In this document: positions 27,862 through 35,276 of the stretch, one piece after another | Numbering within the stretch: position 1 is the stretch's first letter | How the letters are laid out: each line of letters opens with the position of its first letter | Origin: Nonomuraea ceibae | GTDB taxonomy: Bacteria; Actinomycetota; Actinomycetes; Streptosporangiales; Streptosporangiaceae | Reading direction: 5' to 3' | NCBI RefSeq assembly: GCF_019396325.1 | Contig: NZ_JAHKRO010000016.1 | Span: 1 to 64,000 of the forward strand | DNA: 64,000 nt | Program-made: the position numbers and the translations under genes | Notes under the pieces: model-generated | What the model was told of the DNA's origin: nothing | Seen by the model: the letters and a program-made list of their open reading frames with translations, nothing else | Databases searched by the model: none

Positions 27862-28911
27862 TTACGAGTTGGAAGCAAGTGCCCGGGTGGCCGCTGACCA
27901 GCGGGCGAGCAGATCCGCAGCGGCACCTGAGTCGACGGCGTCGGCGGCCCGCTTGTACGCGCCCTCCAGGGCCTGGGTGAGCCCCTCGGCCGGGGGCGCG
28001 CCGTCGGCGGCCACCAGCGCGGCGGCGGCGTTGAGCAGCACGATGTCGCGCACCGGCCCCGGCGTCCCGGCGAACACGGCGCGGGCGACAGCGGCGTTGT
28101 GCCGGGCGTCGCCGCCGCGCAGCTCGTCGGGCGTGGCGCGCGGGATGCCCAGCTCGGCCGGGTCGAAGGAGGTGGGCGTGACCGTGCCGCGCCGCACCAC
28201 CCAGACCGACGACGGCCCGGACGTGGTGAGCTCGTCGAGCCCGTCGTCACCCCGGAAGACCAGCGAGGACCCGCCGCGCTCGGCCAGCACGCCCGCGATC
28301 ACCGGCGCCATGCGCGGATGGAACACGCCGACGGCCTGGGCGGCGGGCAGCGCCGGGTTCGTCAGCGGCCCCAGGAAGTTGAACACCGTGGGCACGCCCA
28401 GCTCCCGGCGGGCCCGCGAGGCGTGTCTGAGCGCCGGATGGAAGGTCGCGGAGAAGCAGAACGTGATGCCCGCCTCCTCGGCCACCCGCGCCACGGCCGC
28501 CGGCGGCAGGTCGACGACCACGCCGAGCTCCTCCAGCACGTCGGCCGCGCCGGTGGTGGAGGACGAGGCCCGGCCGCCGTGCTTGACCACCTTGGCGCCG
28601 GCCGCGGCGGCGACGACGGCGGCCATGGTGGACACGTTCACGGTGTTGGCGCGGTCGCCGCCGGTGCCGACGAGGTCGACCGTGTCGCCGGGGATCCTGA
28701 TCGCGGACGAGCCGGCGAGCAGCCCGTCGGCCAGGCCGGCCACCTCCTCGACCGTCTCCCCCTTGGCGCGCAGCGCGACGGCGAAGGCGGCGATCTGCGC
28801 GTCGGTGGCCCTGCCGGACATGATCTGCGACATGGCCCAGGCCGCCTCGCGCGCCGACAGGGAGCTGCCGCCGAGAAGCGTGGTGAGCAGTGCGGACCAG
28901 GTGACGGTCAT
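27862..28911 (-). CDS. trpD: Anthranilate phosphoribosyltransferase
   Basis: 349 residues. PRPP-binding [38 protein letters not shown], and [11 protein letters not shown] are all canonical for TrpD. Second step of tryptophan synthesis: anthranilate plus PRPP to phosphoribosylanthranilate. It stands alone, with no other trp gene nearby, behind a leader with tandem Trp codons and alternative hairpins. ATG 28911 with GAAAGGG upstream. Confidence 0.95.
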   Translation of the reverse strand: MTVTWSALLTTLLGGSSLSAREAAWAMSQIMSGRATDAQIAAFAVALRAKGETVEEVAGLADGLLAGSSAIRIPGDTVDLVGTGGDRANTVNVSTMAAVVAAAAGAKVVKHGGRASSSTTGAADVLEELGVVVDLPPAAVARVAEEAGITFCFSATFHPALRHASRARRELGVPTVFNFLGPLTNPALPAAQAVGVFHPRMAPVIAGVLAERGGSSLVFRGDDGLDELTTSGPSSVWVVRRGTVTPTSFDPAELGIPRATPDELRGGDARHNAAVARAVFAGTPGPVRDIVLLNAAAALVAADGAPPAEGLTQALEGAYKRAADAVDSGAAADLLARWSAATRALASNS

Positions 28912-28968
28912 GAGGACGCCCTTTCGTGTGTCGGGGAGCTCGACAGGGCGTCGCGGGAGCTCCCGGCG

Positions 28969-29035
28969 GGCCGCCTCGTCGAGGCGGCCAGGGATGCGTA
29001 TGCGCTGGTGGGACCGCCTAGGAGGCGGGCCACCA
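28969..29035 (-). promoter_or_regulatory. trp transcription attenuator of trpD
   Basis: Four segments on the minus strand. Segment 1 (29035-29024) begins with the two Trp codons TGGTGG and pairs with segment 2 (29018-29006, ending CCACCA). Segment 2 (AGGCGGTC) can instead pair with segment 3 (GGCCGCCT). Segments 3 and 4 (28989-28969) form a perfect 9-bp terminator stem, GGCCGCCTC GAC GAGGCGGCC. Ribosome stalling at the Trp codons would free segment 2 to form the antiterminator. No U-tract follows the stem. Confidence 0.75.
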
Positions 29036-29056
29036 CTGGGACGGATACGCGATCAC
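29018..29056 (-). CDS. trpL: trp leader peptide
   Basis: 12 codons, GTG start, reading [12 protein letters not shown] and a TAG stop. Two adjacent Trp codons in such a short frame 107-145 bases upstream of trpD, combined with the competing hairpins, mark it as an attenuation leader. TAGCCT (29063-29068) lies six bases before the GTG, so the leader mRNA would itself be leaderless, starting at or near the first codon. Confidence 0.75.
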   Translation of the reverse strand: MIAYPSQWWPAS

Positions 29057-29062
29057 GCCGAC

Positions 29063-29068
29063 AGGCTA
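29063..29068 (-). promoter_or_regulatory. -10 element of the trpL-trpD promoter
   Basis: TAGCCT on the minus strand, six bases upstream of the leader GTG. Opposes the SDR promoter (TAGGGT at 29144-29149). Confidence 0.45.
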
Positions 29069-29156
29069 TCAGGTGCGCCGGACCACATAGGGAAGCGGTC
29101 AGGTATGTCGTCCCAGCCCATGCGTGCCGGAGCCGCGACCGCCTAGGGTCGAAGGC

Positions 29157-29903
29157 ATGGAGCTGACGGGGCGCACTGCGCTCGTGACGGGGGCCGGGGG
29201 CGGGATCGGCGCGGCGTGCGCCCGGCGGCTGGCCGCGGGCGGGGCCCGGGTGCTGGTCGTCGACCGGCGGGGCGACCTGGCGCGCGAGGTCGCGGCCGAG
29301 GTGGGCGGGCTGGCCGTGCAGGCCGACCTGGCCGAGCCGGGGTTCGCCGGCGCGCTGCCCGATGAGCCGGTCGACATCGTGGTGAACAACGCGGGGTTCC
29401 AGCACGTGGCGCCGATCGAGGAGTTCCCGCCCGACGTGTTCGCCGCCATGATGCGGGTGATGGTGGAGGCGCCGTTCCTGATCGCCCGCCGGGTGCTGCC
29501 GGGCATGTACGCACGGGGCTGGGGGCGGATCGTCAACATCTCGTCGGTCCACGGGCTGCGCGCCTCCCCGTACAAGGTGGCCTATACGACCGCGAAGCAC
29601 GCGCTGGAGGGGTTCAGCAAGACGCTGGCGCTCGAAGGGGCGCCGCACGGGGTGACCTCCACCTGCGTGTGCCCGGCGTACGTGCGGACCGGGCTGGTCG
29701 AGGGCCAGATCGCCGACCAGGCGCGCGCGCACGGCATCGCGGCGGACGAGGTCGTCGAGGACATCATGCTCAGGCCGGCGGCGATCAAGCGGCTGATCGA
29801 GCCGGAGGAGGTCGCCGAGCTGGTCGCCTACCTGTGCGGGCCGGCCGGGTCGTTCATCACCGGCGTGTCGCTGCCGGTCGACGGCGGCTGGACGGCGCGG
29901 TAG
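29157..29903 (+). CDS. Short-chain dehydrogenase, 3-hydroxybutyrate dehydrogenase-like
   Basis: 248 residues. TGAGGGIG cofactor motif, NNAG, catalytic Ser in VNISSVHGL and YTTAKHAL (Tyr-x3-Lys), and a PAYVRTGLVEGQI block plus a long insert before IKRLIEPEEVAELV, which together are typical of D-3-hydroxybutyrate dehydrogenases. TAGGGT (29144-29149) seven bases before the ATG indicates a leaderless start. It is the first gene of a plus-strand unit: its stop TAG shares its G with the GTG of the next gene. Confidence 0.8.
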   Translation: MELTGRTALVTGAGGGIGAACARRLAAGGARVLVVDRRGDLAREVAAEVGGLAVQADLAEPGFAGALPDEPVDIVVNNAGFQHVAPIEEFPPDVFAAMMRVMVEAPFLIARRVLPGMYARGWGRIVNISSVHGLRASPYKVAYTTAKHALEGFSKTLALEGAPHGVTSTCVCPAYVRTGLVEGQIADQARAHGIAADEVVEDIMLRPAAIKRLIEPEEVAELVAYLCGPAGSFITGVSLPVDGGWTAR

Positions 29904-31825
29904 TGGTCAGGCGGTTCCTCGAACTGCTGGCCAGGGAGGCGTCGGCGGTCGAGTTCGAAGGCCCGGTCATCGAGGCGCGGGCCGCGGGCGCCGACCCGGC
30001 GGCGATCGAGGAGCTCGAACGCGCCAAGGTCGAGGCGCTGCGCGTGCGCGCCCTGCTCAGGCGCCGGGCCCGGCGCGAGGCCGAGCTGTCGGCGCTCTAC
30101 GACACGGCCGGCGACCTGGCCGCGCTGCGCGACCTCGACGCGGTGCTGGAGGCGATCGTGCACCGGGCCAGGCAGCTCCTGGCCACCGACACCGCCTACC
30201 TCACGCTGCACGACCCGGACCGCGGCGACACGTACATGCGGGTGACCGACGGGTCGATCTCGGCCAAGTTCCGGTCGCTGCGGCTGGCGATGGGGGCCGG
30301 GCTGGGCGGGCTGGTGGCGCAGACGGCGGTGCCGTACTCGACCGCCGACTACTTCGCCGACGCCCGGTTCCGGCACAAGGACGACATCGACGAGGCCGTC
30401 CAGGAGGAGGGGCTGGTCGCGATCCTGGGCGTGCCGCTGCGGCTGGGCCAGCGGGTGATCGGCGTGCTGATGGCGGCCAACCGCAGCGCCAGGCCGTTCC
30501 ACCAGGAGGAGGTGTCGCTGCTGGCCAGCCTGGCCGCGCACGCCGCCGTCGCGATCGACAACGCCAGGCTGCTGCAGGAGACCAGGAACGCGCTGGAGGA
30601 GCTCTCCCAGGCGCACCGCACCGCGCGGGCGCACGCGGAGGCGGTGGAGCGGGCCGCCACGGCGCACGACCGCATGACGTCGCTGGTGCTGCGCGGCGGC
30701 GGCATCGAGGACGTGGCCGCCGTCGTCACCGACGTGCTCGGCGGCTCGCTGGCCGTGCTCGACGACCTCGGCCGCCCGCTCACCGGCCACGTCGTCGGCC
30801 TGACCGATCCCGTACGGGCTGCCGGGCCGGACGCGGACGCGCCCGGCGGGGTGGACCCGGGGGTGCTGGAGGCGGCGCAGGCGTCGCGGGCGCTGGGCCG
30901 CACCGTGCGGCGGGGCGACCTGTGCATCGCGTCGGTGGACGTCGGCGGCGAGCCGCTGTGCACGCTGGTGCTGCGCAGCGACGACGCCGACGAGCGCATC
31001 CTGGAGCGGGCCGCGCTGGTGTGCGCGCTGCTGCTGCTGTTCCGGCGCAGCGTCGCCGAGGCCGAGGGCCGGGTGCGCGGCGAGCTGCTCGACGACCTGA
31101 TCTCCAGGCCCGGCTCCCCCGGGCTGGCCGACCGGGCCAGGCGGCTCGGCATCGACCTGACGGCCCCGCACGTCGTGGTCGTCGCCCGGCACGACGGGCA
31201 GCGCGAGCGTGCCGCGTTCTGGGCCTCCTCGCAGGCCGCTCAGCGCCACGGGCTGGCCGCCGCCCGGCCGGGCGAGGTCGTGCTGCTGCTGCCCGGCCGC
31301 GACCCCGGCGCGCTGGCCCAGCGCACCGCCGGCGACCTGTCGGCCTCGCTCGGCACCCCCGCGACCGCGGGCGCCTCCGCTCCGGAGACCGGCCCCGTCG
31401 GGGTCGCGCGGGCCTACCGGGAGGCGCGGCGGTGCGCGGACGCGCTCGTCGCGCTCGGGCGCGCCGGTGACGGCGCGAGCGCCGGCGAGCTCGGGTTCGT
31501 CGGGCTGCTCATCGGCGAGGGCAGGGACGTGCCCGGCTTCGTGGCGGGCGCGCTCGGCCCCGTCATCGAGTACGACGCCCGCCGGGGCACGGCGCTGGCC
31601 GCCACCCTGGCCGCGTACTTCGGCTCCGGCATGTCGCCGTCACGCACGGCCGAGACCATGCACATCCACGTCAACACCGTCACCCAGCGGCTGGACCGGG
31701 TCGCCAAGCTGCTCGGCGACGGCTGGCAGGAGCCGGAGCGCGCCCTGGAGATCCAGCTCGCCCTCCGCCTGCACCGGCTCGGCCACACACCCTCCAGCCA
31801 GAGTGTGGGGCCCGCGACCATATGA
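29903..31825 (+). CDS. PucR/CdaR-type regulator with GAF domain
   Basis: 640 residues. A helical lead, a GAF domain at about 70-215 (LLATDTAYLTLHDPDRGDTY, AILGVPLRLGQRVIGVLMAAN), a central region, and the PucR C-terminal HTH (TLAAYFGSGMSPSRTAETMH, VNTVTQRLDRVAKLLG). Such regulators respond to small organic ligands and usually activate the adjacent catabolic operon. The GTG start overlaps the stop of the SDR gene by one base. It ends 30 bases before the transporter, which has its own promoter and dyad. Confidence 0.88.
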   Translation: MVRRFLELLAREASAVEFEGPVIEARAAGADPAAIEELERAKVEALRVRALLRRRARREAELSALYDTAGDLAALRDLDAVLEAIVHRARQLLATDTAYLTLHDPDRGDTYMRVTDGSISAKFRSLRLAMGAGLGGLVAQTAVPYSTADYFADARFRHKDDIDEAVQEEGLVAILGVPLRLGQRVIGVLMAANRSARPFHQEEVSLLASLAAHAAVAIDNARLLQETRNALEELSQAHRTARAHAEAVERAATAHDRMTSLVLRGGGIEDVAAVVTDVLGGSLAVLDDLGRPLTGHVVGLTDPVRAAGPDADAPGGVDPGVLEAAQASRALGRTVRRGDLCIASVDVGGEPLCTLVLRSDDADERILERAALVCALLLLFRRSVAEAEGRVRGELLDDLISRPGSPGLADRARRLGIDLTAPHVVVVARHDGQRERAAFWASSQAAQRHGLAAARPGEVVLLLPGRDPGALAQRTAGDLSASLGTPATAGASAPETGPVGVARAYREARRCADALVALGRAGDGASAGELGFVGLLIGEGRDVPGFVAGALGPVIEYDARRGTALAATLAAYFGSGMSPSRTAETMHIHVNTVTQRLDRVAKLLGDGWQEPERALEIQLALRLHRLGHTPSSQSVGPATI

Positions 31826-31839
31826 GTGACGCGGGTCAC
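31826..31839. promoter_or_regulatory. Dyad in the transporter promoter
   Basis: GTGACGCGGGTCAC: perfect five-base arms around four bases, ending four bases before the TAGCGT -10 (31844-31849). A likely binding site for the PucR-type regulator encoded just upstream, by position. Confidence 0.4.
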
Positions 31840-31855
31840 TCCCTAGCGTGACGGC

Positions 31856-33127
31856 ATGGCCACTTCCATCAAGAAGATCGTCGGCGCGAGCCTGATCGGC
31901 ACCACCATCGAGTGGTACGACTTCTTCCTGTACGGCTCGGCAGCCGCACTCGTGTTCAACCAGCTCTTCTTCCCCGAGTCCGATCCGCTCACCGGGACGC
32001 TGCTGGCGTTCCTCACCTACGCCGTCGGCTTCGTCGCCCGCCCGCTCGGCGGGCTGGTGTTCGGCCACTTCGGCGACCGCGTCGGCCGCAAGACGCTGCT
32101 CGTGGTCAGCCTGCTCATGATGGGCGTCGCCACGTTCCTGATCGGCTGCCTGCCCACGTACACGGGCATCGGCGCGGCGGCGCCGCTGCTGCTGACCGGG
32201 CTGCGCCTGGTGCAGGGGTTCGCGCTGGGCGGCGAGTGGGGCGGCGCGGTGCTGATCGTCTCCGAGCACGGCGACGCGAAGCGGCGCGGCTTCTGGGCGT
32301 CCTGGCCGCAGGCGGGCGCGCCGGGCGGCAACCTGCTGGCCACCGGCGTGCTGGCCGCGCTGGCGGCGTTCCAGTCGGACGAGGCGTTCCTGGCGTGGGG
32401 CTGGCGGGTGCCGTTCCTGCTGTCGGGCGTGCTGGTGCTGATCGGGCTCTGGATCCGGCTGACGATCACCGAGTCGCCGGTGTTCCAGCAGGCCGCCCCG
32501 GAGAAGGCGCCGCCGATCGTGGGCGTGCTGCGGCACCACTGGCGGGACGTGATCATCGCGATCGGCGCCCGGATGGCGGAGAACATCTCCTTCTACCTGA
32601 TCACGGTGTTCGTCATCACCTACGCCAAGACGACCGGTCTGGACAACTCGACCGTGCTCGGCGCGGTGCTGATCGCCTCGGCGATCCACTTCGTGACGAT
32701 CCCGCTGTGGGGGGCGCTGTCGGACCGGTTCGGCCGCCGCCCGATCTACCTGGCGGGCGCCGCGGGCGTCGGACTGTGGATCTTCGCGTTCTTCCCGCTG
32801 ATCGACACGGGCAACTTCCTGGCGATCACGCTGGCCGTGACGGTGGGGCTGCTGTTCCACGGCATGATGTACGGCCCGCAGGCGGCCTTCTTCTCGGAGC
32901 TGTTCGGGACGAGGATGCGCTACACCGGCGTGTCGATCGGCGCGCAGCTCTCGGCGATCGTCGCCGGCGCGCTGGCCCCGATCATCGCGGTCCAGCTCCT
33001 GCGGGAGTTCGGCAGCAGCCTGCCGATCTCCGCCTACCTGGCGCTCGCGTCGGCGCTCACCCTGGCCGCCGTCTACGCCGCCAAGGAGACCCAGGGCCGC
33101 GACCTGGCAGAGAGGATCCGCGCGTGA
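31856..33127 (+). CDS. MHS-family (metabolite:H+ symporter) MFS transporter
   Basis: 423 residues, 12 membrane helices. MHS signatures: SLIGTTIEWYDFFLYGSAAAL near the N-terminus, GHFGDRVGRKTLLVVSLLMMG after helix 2, and ALGGEWGGAVLIVSE. Family members import monocarboxylates, shikimate, citrate, proline-betaine and similar compounds. The ATG follows TAGCGT by six bases. Its stop overlaps the next hydrolase start by four bases. Context suggests uptake of a hydroxy acid. Confidence 0.9.
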   Translation: MATSIKKIVGASLIGTTIEWYDFFLYGSAAALVFNQLFFPESDPLTGTLLAFLTYAVGFVARPLGGLVFGHFGDRVGRKTLLVVSLLMMGVATFLIGCLPTYTGIGAAAPLLLTGLRLVQGFALGGEWGGAVLIVSEHGDAKRRGFWASWPQAGAPGGNLLATGVLAALAAFQSDEAFLAWGWRVPFLLSGVLVLIGLWIRLTITESPVFQQAAPEKAPPIVGVLRHHWRDVIIAIGARMAENISFYLITVFVITYAKTTGLDNSTVLGAVLIASAIHFVTIPLWGALSDRFGRRPIYLAGAAGVGLWIFAFFPLIDTGNFLAITLAVTVGLLFHGMMYGPQAAFFSELFGTRMRYTGVSIGAQLSAIVAGALAPIIAVQLLREFGSSLPISAYLALASALTLAAVYAAKETQGRDLAERIRA

Positions 33128-34122
33128 AGATCACCACGCCGAGGCTCACCCAGCACGTCAGGACCGTCGAGGGCCGCACCGGCGAGCCGGTACTGTTCGT
33201 GCACGGCAACGTCTCCTCCGGCGCGTTCTGGCGCGACAGCATGGCCGCGCTGCCCGGCGGCTTCCGCCCGCTCGCGGTGGACCTGCGCGGCTTCGGCGAG
33301 AGCGACCCGGAGCCGGTCGACGCCACGCGCGGCGTCCGCGACTTCTCCGACGACCTGGCGGAGCTGGCCGAAGCCCTCGGCCTGACCGCGCTCCACCTGG
33401 TCGGCTGGAGCATGGGCGGCGGCGTCGTGCTGCAACTCCTGCTCGACCACCCGGCCCTGGTCAGGAGCGTCACGCTGGTGAACCCGGTGTCCCCGTACGG
33501 CTGGGGCGGCACGCACGGCCCCGACGGCACGCTCACGCACCCCGACGGCGCGGGCGCCGGAGCCGGCGCCGCGAACCCCGACTTCGTCACCCGGCTGAAG
33601 GCCGGCGACCTGTCGGACGAGTCGCCCGCCTCGCCCCGCTCGGTCTTCCGCGCCACCTACGTCAAGCACCCGGTGCCCGACGAGGACTTCTACGTACGGG
33701 CCATGCTCACCACCCGCGTCGGCGAGGCCAACTACCCGGGCGACCCCGCCACCTCGGCGGCCTGGCCGCACGTCGCGCCCGGCAAGCACGGCGTGCTCAA
33801 CGCCCTGGCCCCCACCCACTTCCGGCTCGACGGCCTGCCGCAGGTCGAGCCCAGGCCGCCCATCCTGTGGATCAGGGGCGCCGACGACCTGATCGTCTCC
33901 GACACCTCCCTGTACGACCTGGCCCACCTCGGGGCGCTGGGCGTGGTGCCCGGCTCCCCCGGCACGCCCGCCCAGCCGATGGTCGCCCAGACCCGGGCGG
34001 TGCTGGAACGCTACGGCCGCTACCGGGAGGTCGTGCTGGACGACTGCGGCCACAGCCCGCACCTGGAGCGGCCCGCCGACTTCGACCGGCTGCTGGCCGC
34101 GCACCTCGAGGAGGCACGATGA
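33124..34122 (+). CDS. Alpha/beta-fold hydrolase
   Basis: 332 residues. Oxyanion HGN (VLFVHGNVSSGAFW), nucleophile GWSMGGG, an acid region near IRGADDLIVSD and a histidine in DDCGHSPHLERP: a complete catalytic triad of Ser, Asp, His. A lid insert at about 130-230 is rich in Gly/Asp/Pro. Probably an esterase. Start and stop overlap the neighbours by four bases each, so translation is coupled with the transporter and the next hydrolase. Confidence 0.85.
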   Translation: MKITTPRLTQHVRTVEGRTGEPVLFVHGNVSSGAFWRDSMAALPGGFRPLAVDLRGFGESDPEPVDATRGVRDFSDDLAELAEALGLTALHLVGWSMGGGVVLQLLLDHPALVRSVTLVNPVSPYGWGGTHGPDGTLTHPDGAGAGAGAANPDFVTRLKAGDLSDESPASPRSVFRATYVKHPVPDEDFYVRAMLTTRVGEANYPGDPATSAAWPHVAPGKHGVLNALAPTHFRLDGLPQVEPRPPILWIRGADDLIVSDTSLYDLAHLGALGVVPGSPGTPAQPMVAQTRAVLERYGRYREVVLDDCGHSPHLERPADFDRLLAAHLEEAR

Positions 34123-35276
34123 TCGTGGCCATGTCGCTCGTGGCGAGCCTGCTCGTGCCCGGCGGCCCCGGCGGGCTGACCGTGCCGGGCGCCGAGCACG
34201 TCGTCACCGCCCGGCTCGACGACCTCACCACCGCCGGCACGGTCGCCAGCGGCCACACCGACCCCGCCGACTGGGCCGGACTGCACCCGGCCGCCACGGT
34301 CAACCCCACCGGCGTGCCCGGCGTCCAGATCGACGGCTACTTCCCCGACACCTCCACCACCAACGCCACGCACGGCTGGAACCACGACTCCCAGTTCGTC
34401 ATCCGGCTGCCCGACGACTGGAACGGCGGCCTGGTCGTCACCGGCACGCCGGGCAACCGGGAGCAGTACGCCAACGACTTCACGATCTCCGACTGGGTGC
34501 TGGCCAAGGGCTACGCGTTCGCCGCCACGGACAAGGGCAACACCGGCCTGGACTTCCACACCGACGGCCGCCGCCCCGGCGACGCGATCGCCGAGTGGAA
34601 CGAGCGCGTCACCCAGCTCACGCTCGCCACCAAGGCCGTCGTCAGGCAGCGCTACGGCAGGAAGCCGGCCCGCACGTTCATGGCCGGGATCTCCAACGGC
34701 GGCTACCTGGTCAGGTGGCAGCTGGAGAACCGCGGTCACCTCTACGACGGCGGCCTCGACTGGGAGGGCACGCTCTGGCGGCTCAAGGGCGACAACCTGC
34801 TCGGCTACCTGCCGGAGGCGCTGAAGGCGTACCCGGACCCGGAGGGCGTGCGGCGGGCCGGGTTCGCGGCGGGCTCGGAGTTCCTGTGGCCGTTCCACCG
34901 GCAGCACTACTGGGAGCTCACCCAGCAGCTCTACCAGCGTGAGCTGGACCCGTCCTACGAGGGCGCCCCGGCCGACTACGACTACGCCGAGCGCAGGCCG
35001 TACGCGGCGGTGGCCAGGATCGCGCTGACCGGCAGGATCACCAAGCCGCTGATCACCATCCACGGCACGCTCGACTCGCTGCTGCCGATCTCGCGCTCCT
35101 CCGACGTGTACGCCGAGATGGTCGGGCCGCACCGCCCCTTCCGCTATCACCGGGTGGAGGGCGGCAACCATCTCGACGGCCTGGTCGACGCCCACCCCGG
35201 CAGGCTGACGCCGATGCTGCCGGTGTTCCGCGAGTCGTTCGCCGAGCTGGAGGCGTGGGTTCAGTCCCGCAGGTAG
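34119..35276 (+). CDS. Tannase / 3-hydroxybutyrate-oligomer hydrolase-like alpha/beta hydrolase
   Basis: 385 residues. A hydrophobic N-terminus (about 1-14) could be a weak signal sequence. The blocks NGGLVVTGTPGNREQYANDF, DWVLAKGYAFAATDKGNTG and the nucleophile MAGISNGGYL resemble the tannase/feruloyl esterase group that includes D-3-hydroxybutyrate oligomer hydrolases; a GTLDSLLPI acid region and GGNHLDGL histidine complete the triad. It ends 16 bases inside the convergent glycosyltransferase gene. With the dehydrogenase and transporter it suggests breakdown of hydroxybutyrate oligomers or a similar ester. Confidence 0.65.
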   Translation: MIVAMSLVASLLVPGGPGGLTVPGAEHVVTARLDDLTTAGTVASGHTDPADWAGLHPAATVNPTGVPGVQIDGYFPDTSTTNATHGWNHDSQFVIRLPDDWNGGLVVTGTPGNREQYANDFTISDWVLAKGYAFAATDKGNTGLDFHTDGRRPGDAIAEWNERVTQLTLATKAVVRQRYGRKPARTFMAGISNGGYLVRWQLENRGHLYDGGLDWEGTLWRLKGDNLLGYLPEALKAYPDPEGVRRAGFAAGSEFLWPFHRQHYWELTQQLYQRELDPSYEGAPADYDYAERRPYAAVARIALTGRITKPLITIHGTLDSLLPISRSSDVYAEMVGPHRPFRYHRVEGGNHLDGLVDAHPGRLTPMLPVFRESFAELEAWVQSRR

